NCBI GenBank assembly: GCA_009917455.1 | Contig: QZDS01000009.1 | Span: 91,975 to 155,974, forward strand | DNA: 64,000 nt | Direction: 5' to 3' | From: a bacterium 1xD8-48 | Lineage (GTDB): Bacteria > Bacillota > Clostridia > Lachnospirales > Lachnospiraceae | Part shown: one piece after another, positions 1 to 7,822 of the stretch | Layout: every line of letters starts with the position of its first letter | Position numbering within the stretch: position 1 is the first letter of the stretch | Program-made: the position numbers and the translations under genes | Notes under the pieces: model-generated | Seen by the model: only the letters and a program-made list of their open reading frames with translations | Database searches by the model: none | Told to the model about the DNA's origin: nothing

Positions 1-614
1 CGGATTTCCGTCAGGTACATCCGGGAGTCATTTTCCGGGTGACGGAAAAGAAACATCTCCCCGCTCTGAGAGCTCCATGCATAAAAGGTGTCTGTATATT
101 TGTCATAAACGATATAATGGGGCCGGTTGCCGATGCCGTTAAATTCCTGCGTGGGAACAAAAACAGGATGTCCGCCCGCATTTATTTCTTTTTCCATAAC
201 CAGAATCCGGTTTTTTTCTGTATCGTCAATCAAATAAACAAGACCGTCGCTTGCCAGCGTATGTCCCATGGAAATATCCCCTGTCATCACCAGCCATTCG
301 TAGAGCGGGTCGGTTAAATTATCATGGTAAATCACCTGGTTATTGTAGCAGTCCACAATAAAGTAGGTATCCTCCACCTTTGTAATATAGGTGGGAACGC
401 TTAAAGTGGGAAAGGGATTGTTCGGTATGGCATTTAAAAGAGAGCGGTCAGAGGAAAGCCGTTCCGACTCCGCAAGGAAATTTTCCGGCACATAGGGAGA
501 TTCCGGCTCCGGTCTTTTACGGCCGCAGGCAGTGAGAAGGATTCCCGTAAATAAGACAAACAGGGACAATTTCATTTTTTTTATGGCATTTGGTTTTATC
601 TGTATTGTATTCAT
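1..614 (-). CDS. Lipoprotein with propeller-like repeats, cut by the left edge
   Basis: An open minus-strand frame starts at ATG 614 and runs out of the window, leaving about 204 N-terminal residues. Residues 1-30 are a lipoprotein signal: basic n-region, hydrophobic core and lipobox LTAC with Cys30, so the protein should be anchored outside the membrane. A second in-frame ATG at 575 (residue 14) also keeps the signal, and neither start has a strong ribosome site. The mature part has repeated strand-like stretches such as YFIVDCYNNQVIYHD and HYIVYDKYTDTFYAW, which suggest beta-propeller blades. That is inference from pattern only. The substrate is unknown and the C-terminus is not visible. 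Confidence 0.75.
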   Translation of the reverse strand, partial: MNTIQIKPNAIKKMKLSLFVLFTGILLTACGRKRPEPESPYVPENFLAESERLSSDRSLLNAIPNNPFPTLSVPTYITKVEDTYFIVDCYNNQVIYHDNLTDPLYEWLVMTGDISMGHTLASDGLVYLIDDTEKNRILVMEKEINAGGHPVFVPTQEFNGIGNRPHYIVYDKYTDTFYAWSSQSGEMFLFRHPENDSRMYLTEI

Positions 615-834
615 ATTCCTATTATAATTTTTTTGCTGTTAATATACAACTTATTTTGAAGCTAATTTTCAGAATGAGGGAGGGGAGTTAATTTAGAACA
701 GGTGCTTTTGTGCAGGCAGCGTTTAAAGCATTCCGCACCATCCATCAAACATTTCACATCATATCCGTTACCGGAATCCTCCAAACAGCCGAAAAAATAA
801 AAAAATGTTTAAAGTTGAAGGGGAGGTAACGACA

Positions 835-1011
835 ATGCGTCATGTATACATTCGCATAATTATAAGTCTGATTTGGCTGGCAGCGGTTTTCGTAAGCGGC
901 ATCTCCGGCAATCTGGAGAACGCCGCGCTCTATGTGGTTCCCGGCTTAGTAATTTTGTATTCCGCCTATGCGGCGTGGAAAAAGGAGAAAGACAGCAGAA
1001 AGGACAGTTAA
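835..1011 (+). CDS. Small two-helix membrane protein
   Basis: A 58-residue protein starts at ATG 835, chosen because GGGGAGG lies about 8 bases upstream; an earlier in-frame ATG at 805 lacks a ribosome site. It has two hydrophobic segments (about residues 4-22 and 28-46) and a highly charged tail, WKKEKDSRKDS. I recognise no family. It ends 34 bases before the LytTR regulator and is probably co-transcribed with it, so it could be an accessory membrane component of that regulatory pathway, but nothing in the sequence proves this. Confidence 0.6.
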   Translation: MRHVYIRIIISLIWLAAVFVSGISGNLENAALYVVPGLVILYSAYAAWKKEKDSRKDS

Positions 1012-1045
1012 AAGGAAACCGGAGCTGTGAGCAGAGGGAGAATAT

Positions 1046-1750
1046 ATGATTTGTATTGCAATCTGTGATGATGAAAAATACATGTCCGACCATATCAGGC
1101 AAATGGCGGCGGATTTTTTTCACAGAAAAAATATGGAGACGAATATCCGGCAGTTTTCCGGCGGAGAGGAACTGCTGCGATACGACAGGCAGATAGACAT
1201 TCTGTTTCTGGATATTCAGATGAAGGGTATGGACGGCATGGAAACCGCAAGGAGGCTGCGGGAGCGCAGGTTCCGGGGATTTTTGATTTTTATAACGGTT
1301 CTTGGAGAAATGGTATTTCAGTCCTTTGAGGTACAGGCCTATGATTATCTGTTAAAGCCGGTTGACGAAAAGCATTTTGAAAAGACGATGGAGCGCCTTG
1401 TGGCTGCCATGCGCAGCGCGAGCGAGGCCAGCCTGCTTATCCAAAAGGGCTTTGAAAGCCGCATTATTTCTCTGGAGGATATTATTTGCTGCGAAATTAT
1501 CGACCGGAAAATCCATCTGAATCTGGCGTCGGGAGAGGTCGTCGATTATTATGAACGGATTGAAAAGCTGGAAACAAAGCTGGACGGCAGGTTTTTCAGG
1601 TGCCACAGAAGCTACCTGATTAACCTGAAATATTTAAAAAGCTATAAAAACGGGACGGCATACATGGAAGGCGGTAAGGCGGTGCCCGTATCGCGGCTGC
1701 GGAGCCGGGAGTTCTCCGGAGTTATTTTACAGTATATGAAAAATATGTAG
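1046..1750 (+). CDS. LytTR-family response regulator
   Basis: This 234-residue transcription regulator has an N-terminal receiver domain: acidic pair D8-D9, phospho-acceptor D56 in LFLDIQM, T84 and K104 in LLKP. A LytTR DNA-binding domain follows from about residue 135 and includes the typical FFRCHRSYLINL segment. The family (AgrA, LytR, VirR) usually controls secreted products, surface polysaccharide or bacteriocins, and usually pairs with a multi-helix sensor kinase. No kinase gene is adjacent, so the regulator is an orphan here. GAGGGAG lies close upstream of ATG 1046. The acyltransferase gene begins 165 bases downstream on the same strand and is a plausible target. Confidence 0.9.
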   Translation: MICIAICDDEKYMSDHIRQMAADFFHRKNMETNIRQFSGGEELLRYDRQIDILFLDIQMKGMDGMETARRLRERRFRGFLIFITVLGEMVFQSFEVQAYDYLLKPVDEKHFEKTMERLVAAMRSASEASLLIQKGFESRIISLEDIICCEIIDRKIHLNLASGEVVDYYERIEKLETKLDGRFFRCHRSYLINLKYLKSYKNGTAYMEGGKAVPVSRLRSREFSGVILQYMKNM

Positions 1751-1783
1751 TTTTTTACGGTTTGTATGGCAGATAATTTATAA

Positions 1784-1812
1784 TTACCCTTTTTTGTGTT
1801 ATATGGTATAAT
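1784..1812 (+). promoter_or_regulatory. Candidate extended -10 promoter for the acyltransferase
   Basis: TATAAT at 1807-1812 is preceded by TGG, making an extended -10. A weak -35 (TTACCC, 1784-1789) sits at 17 bp spacing. A weak -35 upstream of the acyltransferase gene suits an activated promoter, possibly activated by the adjacent LytTR regulator. Transcription should begin near 1819. Confidence 0.5.
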
Positions 1813-1826
1813 CAGGAGGTACGCTA

Positions 1827-1904
1827 ATGTGCGTACAGGCCGTAAGCGTTCTCCTGTCTGTGTCAGGTAACTTTTGCGGCATGGAGATTAAAAAGTATTT
1901 TTGA
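1827..1904 (+). CDS. Possible 25-residue leader peptide
   Basis: A short frame starts at ATG 1827, with AGGAGG seven bases upstream, and stops at TGA 1902-1904, immediately before the acyltransferase ribosome site. It encodes a mostly hydrophobic peptide with two cysteines and a KKYF end. The 5' part also forms a small hairpin (GTACGC / GCGTAC). Against it: the best promoter would start transcription near 1819, which removes the ribosome site, so translation would need an upstream start. Confidence 0.25.
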   Translation: MCVQAVSVLLSVSGNFCGMEIKKYF

Positions 1905-1914
1905 GGGAGAGGTT

Positions 1915-3060
1915 ATGGCAAAGCAGACGACAATCAGAGAAAACAGGGAGTTCCGCATCCTGTCGGCAGTGGGTATCGTTTTAGTTGTGGCGGGACATTT
2001 GGGGTACAATCTTTTTGATATCGGAGAATTGTTTCCTTATTATTCTTTTCATGTGTTTATCTTTCTATTTGTTTCGGGCTATTTTTATAAGGAGGAATCC
2101 GAGGACAACATTGGAAAATATCTTCTGCGGAAATGCCGGACGCTGCTTTTGCCGTATTTCGCGTGGAATCTTTTTTACGGTATTCTGACGGATGTTCTGC
2201 ACGGGAGCGGATTTTCCATCGGGGAGCCGCTGTCCCTGAAAACCTTGTTTCTGTCGCCGTTCCTTGACGGGCATCAGTTTTTATACAATTTCCCCGCATG
2301 GTTTGTTCCGGCTCTTTTTATGATTGAGGTCTTAAACGTGACAGCGCGGAAACTGCTTTTCCTGCTCCGGCTCGACTATGAGTGGCTGATATTTGCAGGC
2401 TGCCTGATTGCAGGCATGGCGACGGTTTATCTTGCGGCGGGCGGTCATGTGTGGGGCTGGTACAAGATGCCGGGAAGGCTTTTGTTCATGATGCCGGGTT
2501 TCCAGCTCGGGCGAATCTACCGGGTGAAACTGGAGGAGAAGGATACCCTTTCAGACGGGCCTTACTTTCTGATAGTGATGACGGTGCAGATTCTGATTAC
2601 CATACTCTGCGCCGGGCTGAATTTCAGCGCCGTATGGGTCAGCAGCTTTGCCAACGGGCCGGTAGTGCCGTACCTTACAATGATAACCGGCATTGCCTTC
2701 TGGCTGCGGGTGTCAAAGATTCTGAGCAAGAACATGTATCTTTCAGGAAAACTGGCTTACATAGGAAGAAATACGTATTCCATCATGATGCATCACATGG
2801 CCTGCTTTATGCTGGTGAAGGGCTTTTTTTACCTGTGCAGTCTGTATACGCCTCTGTGCGGCGAATTTGACAGCGTGATGTTTTTCAGTGAAATTAATTT
2901 CCTTTATCTGGCGGGCGGCTCAGAGGCAGGCAAGTGGCTTTACCTGTTTGCGGGAATCGGTCTGCCTCTTGTGATTGCAAATGTGGGGCGATGGGTGTGG
3001 AGGAGCCTTAAGCCTGTTTTTGGAAAAGCTTCCCGGCATTCCCGATCGTCAGGCAGATAG
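1915..3060 (+). CDS. Membrane acyltransferase (acyltransferase 3 family)
   Basis: A 381-residue polytopic protein with about ten hydrophobic helices. It opens with the family signature region, in which a short N-terminal stretch, REFRILSAVGIVLVVAGHLG, carries the conserved His in the first helix. Proteins of this family (OatA N-domain, WecH, exopolysaccharide acetyltransferases) move acyl groups, usually acetyl, onto sugars at the membrane. The sugar acceptor cannot be read from the sequence. The ribosome site GAGGGAGAGG lies just before ATG 1915. It follows the LytTR regulator and precedes the Cys/His-rich surface protein, so the area looks devoted to the cell surface. Confidence 0.85.
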   Translation: MAKQTTIRENREFRILSAVGIVLVVAGHLGYNLFDIGELFPYYSFHVFIFLFVSGYFYKEESEDNIGKYLLRKCRTLLLPYFAWNLFYGILTDVLHGSGFSIGEPLSLKTLFLSPFLDGHQFLYNFPAWFVPALFMIEVLNVTARKLLFLLRLDYEWLIFAGCLIAGMATVYLAAGGHVWGWYKMPGRLLFMMPGFQLGRIYRVKLEEKDTLSDGPYFLIVMTVQILITILCAGLNFSAVWVSSFANGPVVPYLTMITGIAFWLRVSKILSKNMYLSGKLAYIGRNTYSIMMHHMACFMLVKGFFYLCSLYTPLCGEFDSVMFFSEINFLYLAGGSEAGKWLYLFAGIGLPLVIANVGRWVWRSLKPVFGKASRHSRSSGR

Positions 3061-3119
3061 CGGAGGGAATAAGTTAAATGACAATGCAGCTTATTTCCGT
3101 GATTCCCGGGAAAAAGTAA

Positions 3120-3149
3120 TTGACAAAAAAGACATATCCATGCTATTCT
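3120..3149 (+). promoter_or_regulatory. Sigma-A promoter of the surface protein gene
   Basis: TTGACA at 3120-3125 and TATTCT at 3144-3149, spaced 18 bp, upstream of the surface protein gene. The -35 is a perfect consensus. Confidence 0.65.
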
Positions 3150-3276
3150 GATTACACTTACCGCTGACGAATTTCAACTAAATGAAGTATGAATTATAAA
3201 CAGGTGACTGTCTATGGGAAAACCATGGGCAGTTTTTTTGTGCCGCAAAAGGCGGCGGAATGAAAGGAAAAGAAAA

Positions 3277-5160
3277 ATGAGAAAAAAAGAAACGAGACTA
3301 TATAATAAAATGAAAATCCGCAGGTTTGCCGGACGGTGTGCGGCTGTTGCTGCGGCAGTATGCCTTCTTGCGGGTACGGTATTAACGGTATATGGAGAGG
3401 AGCGGAATGAGACTGACGGCGGCCTGGGCAAAAAAGTGGTGGCCACCAATATTTATCACAGACATCTGGGAAATCCTGATGTCTCCGGCGGCTGCTACAG
3501 GCTGGAAATAGAGCATAAACACAAGGGAGATGAACAAAACGGCGGCGAATGCTTCCGGACAGAGGTTTTTCATGTGCATCAGGGAGATGCGGTATCCGGC
3601 GGCGGCTGTTATGGAAAGGGGATTCCTCATGTGCACCGGGACGAGTGTTATGAATCCCATACGCATAATGACGGTTGTTTTCAAACCATAAAATGTGATG
3701 AAATCTATACGCAGGTAACGCCTTACGGCACTACCGAGGAAGAGTGCCAGAGCCATGGGACAACAACCTTTGTTCTGGCAGATTCTGTAGTTGTCCACAG
3801 CGTCTGCGGCAGGGAGCCGTCGAATGTCACGGTGAAATACTGCCAGACCTGTAATCAGTACCAGAACACCTGGCATTCAGAAAAGCAAAAGCTTTGTCCG
3901 TATGATGAGGGGGATATCGATTATGACAGCCTTATCTGCGGAAAAGAGGGGAACGACGCTGTGGACGGCTACGAGAAGGACTGTGGTTTTGACGACGGCG
4001 CTGTGGAATCCTATGAAAAAAGCTGTGATAAGACCGTAGACGGCTATGGATTAAGCTGCGGGCTTGCGGAGGATACGCCTGTGGGCAGGCTGATTCTCAC
4101 CAGTGAAACGGCAAAGGAGGGAGAGAAGGCTCAGATTACTGCCAGGATGGAGGACTTATCTTTCGGAAGTCTGATTCCCGACAGCAATCCCTTCACATGG
4201 AGGGACGACGAAGGAAATGTGATTGGAAACGGCAGTCTTGTGGAGGTTGCAGAAAACGGAAATTATTCTGTGACACTGAATCTGGTAAATAAGGATGTGG
4301 ACGAATCCGGGCTTTGCAGCAGTATTCTTGTGGACAGTATTAAGAAGGAAGAACTGAAGCCGACGCCGCAGCCGGAGAAAACCCCGGACCCGTCCGGCGG
4401 CAATGCCGGAAAGGACGACGGCAAAGATGATAATAAGGACAGTGGGGAAAATGACGGAAAAGACGATGGCGATAAGGATGAGGGAGGGGATGGCGATGGA
4501 AATGAAGATAACGGAGGCGGAGATGAAGACGACGGTTCCGGCGGCAGCGGCGGAGATGATGGCAATACGGCTGTAAAACAAAAGCAGAATGAGACGCCGG
4601 AGGAAATTCCTTCCGGTAAAAATCCGGACGGTGGTAACAGCACGTTTGCCGGAAGCCTTAAGGGGGAAAATGCCGGTCAGAGTCCGTCGCCTTCCATTGG
4701 ACCCAAAAAACAGTTAAGGGTGAAAAAGGAAACCGTTTCAGTGGACGCAAGGGAAAACGAAGCGGCGCAGGAAGATTCCGTACAGGTTCAGCAGGAGAAA
4801 AAGAAAAACAGTATTTTTGATTTTCCGGCAGTAAGAGTCATTACGATAACAACAGGCTCTTTGTTGCTGCTTGCGTGTATTCTGTTTTTACTGGCATATC
4901 TGCGCCGCAGCGTGAAAATCTACAATGACGACGGCGAAGGAAAGCTGCATTATTTAGGCCGCTGCCTGATACACAGAGAGGAGGACGTGTATTTCCTTGC
5001 CATCAGTGATGAAATGGTGGAAAAATCCTATACCAACAGATACTGCATAAAGCCGGGGCTTTTCAGGATAGGAAAGGATGAGGATGAGGAGCTTGTGGTA
5101 TATAAGGAAACGAAAAAAGCCGTGGTTCCCTTAAGCCGCGAGATGACAGTGACGCTGTAA
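3277..5160 (+). CDS. Cys/His-rich surface protein with C-terminal membrane anchor
   Basis: From ATG 3277 (AAAGGA 8 bases upstream) the protein has 627 residues. An upstream in-frame ATG at 3214 also has a fair ribosome site but would put 21 very basic residues before the signal peptide. A signal peptide is followed by repeated Cys and His-x-His motifs (HKHKGD, CYGKGIPHVHRDECY, ESHTHNDGC), then Cys-rich repeats of the form DGYEKDCGFDDG. Next come a strand-rich domain and a long Asp/Gly/Glu-rich linker (bases about 4390-4570). A membrane helix lies about 105 residues from the end, and an 80-residue tail is predicted to be cytoplasmic. The His/Cys spacing suggests metal or redox binding. I do not recognise a named family. 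It has its own consensus promoter. Confidence 0.75.
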   Translation: MRKKETRLYNKMKIRRFAGRCAAVAAAVCLLAGTVLTVYGEERNETDGGLGKKVVATNIYHRHLGNPDVSGGCYRLEIEHKHKGDEQNGGECFRTEVFHVHQGDAVSGGGCYGKGIPHVHRDECYESHTHNDGCFQTIKCDEIYTQVTPYGTTEEECQSHGTTTFVLADSVVVHSVCGREPSNVTVKYCQTCNQYQNTWHSEKQKLCPYDEGDIDYDSLICGKEGNDAVDGYEKDCGFDDGAVESYEKSCDKTVDGYGLSCGLAEDTPVGRLILTSETAKEGEKAQITARMEDLSFGSLIPDSNPFTWRDDEGNVIGNGSLVEVAENGNYSVTLNLVNKDVDESGLCSSILVDSIKKEELKPTPQPEKTPDPSGGNAGKDDGKDDNKDSGENDGKDDGDKDEGGDGDGNEDNGGGDEDDGSGGSGGDDGNTAVKQKQNETPEEIPSGKNPDGGNSTFAGSLKGENAGQSPSPSIGPKKQLRVKKETVSVDARENEAAQEDSVQVQQEKKKNSIFDFPAVRVITITTGSLLLLACILFLLAYLRRSVKIYNDDGEGKLHYLGRCLIHREEDVYFLAISDEMVEKSYTNRYCIKPGLFRIGKDEDEELVVYKETKKAVVPLSREMTVTL

Positions 5161-5175
5161 CGCAGAGTTTTCGGA

Positions 5176-5191
5176 GGCCCTGTACAGGGCC
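5176..5191. repeat. Perfect 16-bp palindrome after the surface protein gene
   Basis: GGCCCTGTACAGGGCC is fully self-complementary and lies 16 bases after the stop codon. No T-run follows, so it is a weak terminator candidate or a mRNA 3'-end stabiliser. Confidence 0.35.
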
Positions 5192-5336
5192 GGATTCAGT
5201 AACGATGAAGCCAAAGACGGAATCGCTGCCTGTTTCTGTGAGATTTCTCGAAAAAGCCTTGATTTTGTATAATGAACGTGATAGACTCGTAGTGTTCAAA
5301 AATGAATGCATATTTATGCAAGAGGAGGAAGGATTT

Positions 5337-6281
5337 ATGAAAAAATTAATTGCGCTCTTGCTTGCTGCGGTAATGACCATGAGTCTTTTGACAGCCTGCG
5401 GCGGCAATGACGGGGCAGAGGCAGACGAGACAGTAACAGACGCTGCCGGAGCAGAGAATGAAGCGGACAGCGCAGATGCTGCCGGAGCAGAGAGCGAGGC
5501 GAATGATGCTGACGCTGCCGGAGCGGAAAATGCGGAGGATGCCGCAGATGCGGAAAGCGGGGCTGACGCGGAAGAAGCAGAAGGCGGGGAAGTATCGGAA
5601 GCCCTTGCCGACGGCGTATTGACGGTAGGAACCAATGCGGAATTTCCGCCCTTTGAGTATGTGGACGACAACGGCGAGCCGGACGGCTTTGACGTGGCTC
5701 TGATTAAGGCAATCGGCGAGAAGCTTGGCGTGGAAGTGGTAGTTGAAAACATGGAGTTTGATTCTCTGGTAGCGGCAATCGGAAGCAAGATTGACGTTGC
5801 AATTGCCGGCATGACTGTCACCGATGAGAGAAAGGAATCCGTTGACTTTTCAGACGCTTACTATGACGCGGTTCAGTATGTAATTGTTCCGGACGGCTCT
5901 GACATTGCTTCCGCTGCTGATCTGGCAGGCAAGGCAATCGGCGTTCAGATGGGAACCACAGGCGATTTTATTGCAACCGATGATGTGGAAGGCTCCGAGG
6001 TATCCAGATATAACAAGGGTGTGGACGCTGTTAACGATTTGATTAACGGAAGAGTTGACTGTGTGATTATCGATAAGAACCCGGCGCTGGTATTTGAGAG
6101 TACCTTCGAGGGCCAGGTGAAGGCCATTCCCGGAGAACAGTTTGAGTTTGGCGTTGAGGAATATGCAATCGCCATTCCCAGGGGGGATGCGGCGCTGCTT
6201 TCCCAGGTAAATAAGGCGCTGGAGGAAATCAAGGCTGACGGTACTTTTGACGAACTGGTAAAGCAGTATATTGAGAATTAA
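5337..6281 (+). CDS. Amino acid ABC transporter substrate-binding lipoprotein
   Basis: A 314-residue lipoprotein, started at ATG 5337 because GAGGAGGAAGG precedes it and the signal peptide begins there. The lipobox LTAC gives a lipidated Cys near residue 21. A 60-residue Ala/Glu/Asp repeat linker (units like DAAGAENE) follows, then a bacterial extracellular solute-binding family 3 domain with typical EFPPFEYVDDNGEPDGFDV, an IAGMTVTDERKESVDFS region and a C-terminal GTFDELVKQYI motif. The family binds polar amino acids or opines outside the cell and hands them to the permease encoded next. The acidic repeat linker is a flexible spacer and may vary between strains. Confidence 0.92.
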   Translation: MKKLIALLLAAVMTMSLLTACGGNDGAEADETVTDAAGAENEADSADAAGAESEANDADAAGAENAEDAADAESGADAEEAEGGEVSEALADGVLTVGTNAEFPPFEYVDDNGEPDGFDVALIKAIGEKLGVEVVVENMEFDSLVAAIGSKIDVAIAGMTVTDERKESVDFSDAYYDAVQYVIVPDGSDIASAADLAGKAIGVQMGTTGDFIATDDVEGSEVSRYNKGVDAVNDLINGRVDCVIIDKNPALVFESTFEGQVKAIPGEQFEFGVEEYAIAIPRGDAALLSQVNKALEEIKADGTFDELVKQYIEN

Positions 6282-6293
6282 TGTAATGAAATC

Positions 6294-6340
6294 AGGGGAT
6301 AGCATATTGACGGAAGTGTCACACATGCTATCCTCTTTTG
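6294..6340 (+). terminator. Intercistronic hairpin between binding protein and permease
   Basis: Arms GGATAGCAT (6297-6305) and ATGCTATCC (6325-6333) pair perfectly. They can extend to 12 bp with one G-U, and TCTTTTG follows. The T-run is short, so the hairpin probably gives partial termination or protects the upstream mRNA, allowing more binding protein than permease. Confidence 0.55.
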
Positions 6341-6361
6341 GGAGAGAAAGGGATTTGGGAT

Positions 6362-7063
6362 ATGCAGGAATGGTTGGAAAAGACAGGCAGTCTGTTTGAG
6401 CGGGCGTTTATTTCCGGCGACAGGTGGAAGCTTTATATTGAAGGTCTGGGAGTTACCGTGGAAATTGCATTTTTTGCCGCAATTCTCGGACTGATTATCG
6501 GAACGATTGTGGCGCTTATGAAAATGACCACCGCAAGGAGCGGCAAAAAGACGATTCGGGCGAGAATTGCAAACGCGTACATAGACATTATCAGAGGAAC
6601 GCCCTCGGTGCTGCAGCTCCTTATTATGTGGTTCATCGTCATGAAAAGCTGCAAAAACGGCGTTCTGGTGGCGGTATTGTCTTTCGGGATTAACAGCGGC
6701 GCTTATGTTGCGGAAATTGTGCGCGCAGGGATTCTTGCGGTGGACAGGGGGCAGACGGAGGCCGGACGTTCCTTAGGGCTTTCCAAAACCCAGACCATGA
6801 TTTACATAGTCATTCCCCAGGCAATTAAAAACGTGCTTCCGCCTATCGGAAACGAGTTTATCGTTCTTTTAAAGGAAACGGCAATTGTGGGATATGTGAG
6901 CCTGACGGATTTAACCAGAACGGCAAATCAGATTTCTTCCAGAATTTACGAGCCTTTCATGCCGCTGATTGGTGCGGCGGTTATTTATTTTGTCATTATT
7001 AAAATATTGACGATTCTGTTGGATAAGCTGGAGAGGAGGCTGCGCAAAGGTGATAATCGTTAA
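6362..7063 (+). CDS. Polar amino acid ABC transporter permease
   Basis: A 233-residue membrane protein of the HisM/GlnP type with about five helices. The EAA loop that contacts the ATPase reads [22 protein letters not shown]. The motif [10 protein letters not shown] near the second helix is characteristic of polar amino acid permeases. ATG 6362 is preferred over an upstream TTG at 6338 because AAAGGGA lies about 8 bases before it. It overlaps the ATPase gene by 14 bases, indicating translational coupling. A single permease gene implies a homodimeric channel. Confidence 0.93.
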   Translation: MQEWLEKTGSLFERAFISGDRWKLYIEGLGVTVEIAFFAAILGLIIGTIVALMKMTTARSGKKTIRARIANAYIDIIRGTPSVLQLLIMWFIVMKSCKNGVLVAVLSFGINSGAYVAEIVRAGILAVDRGQTEAGRSLGLSKTQTMIYIVIPQAIKNVLPPIGNEFIVLLKETAIVGYVSLTDLTRTANQISSRIYEPFMPLIGAAVIYFVIIKILTILLDKLERRLRKGDNR

Positions 7064-7772
7064 GGATTTGCATAAGGAATTTGAGAACAACCACGTACTG
7101 CGGGGAGTAAACTATCACGTGCATCAGGGAGAGAAGATAGTAATCGTAGGTCCCTCCGGCTCGGGAAAGAGCACCTTTCTCCGGTGCCTGAATCTGCTTG
7201 AGACGCCCACCAGCGGCGAAATCCGGTTCGACGGGCAGCTTATCACGGATCCGAAAGTGAATATCGATAAAGTAAGGGAGCACATGGGGATGGTGTTCCA
7301 GAATTTTAACCTGTTTAATAATCTTTCCATCATGGACAATATTACCCTTGCTCCTGTAAAGCTGAAACTGATGAGCAAAGAGGAGGCAGGCGAAAACGCC
7401 TTAAAGCTCCTTGCGAGAGTAGGGCTTACGGACAAGGCGGACGCCTATCCCAGCCAGCTTTCCGGTGGACAGAAGCAGAGAATTGCAATCGTCCGTTCTC
7501 TTGCCATGAATCCCAGAGTGATGCTCTTTGACGAGCCCACCTCAGCCCTTGACCCGGAAATGGTCGGGGAAGTGCTGGACGTTATGAAGGAGCTGGCGGA
7601 AACCGGCATGACCATGGTGGTGGTAACCCACGAGATGGGCTTTGCCAGGGAAGTGGGAACCAGGGTGCTGTTTATGGACGAAGGCATTATCATGGAGGAA
7701 AATACGCCGGAAGGATTCTTCGGAAGCCCGAAATGCGACAGACTGAAAGATTTTCTGTCTAAGGTGCTGTAG
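7050..7772 (+). CDS. Polar amino acid ABC transporter ATP-binding protein
   Basis: A 240-residue GlnQ/HisP-type ATPase with GTG start at 7050, overlapping the permease stop. Walker A is GPSGSGKST, the Q-loop is VFQNFNLF, the ABC signature is LSGGQKQR, Walker B is [12 protein letters not shown], and the switch histidine is in VVTHEMGFA. It powers uptake by the permease just upstream, completing a three-gene importer. The substrate specificity is not readable from this subunit. Confidence 0.95.
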   Translation: MIIVKDLHKEFENNHVLRGVNYHVHQGEKIVIVGPSGSGKSTFLRCLNLLETPTSGEIRFDGQLITDPKVNIDKVREHMGMVFQNFNLFNNLSIMDNITLAPVKLKLMSKEEAGENALKLLARVGLTDKADAYPSQLSGGQKQRIAIVRSLAMNPRVMLFDEPTSALDPEMVGEVLDVMKELAETGMTMVVVTHEMGFAREVGTRVLFMDEGIIMEENTPEGFFGSPKCDRLKDFLSKVL

Positions 7773-7822
7773 GCGCGCGGACAACAGAAAATTAATCTGC
7801 CGTATATGCGAGGCCTGGATAT

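Noticed and set aside
39..317. Plus-strand open frame at the left edge
   Set aside because: It lies opposite the minus-strand lipoprotein frame, which has a signal peptide and better coding character.
4156..4643. Minus-strand frames opposite the acidic linker of the surface protein
   Set aside because: Low-complexity Ser/Pro/Leu products arise from reading the Asp/Gly/Glu repeat backwards.
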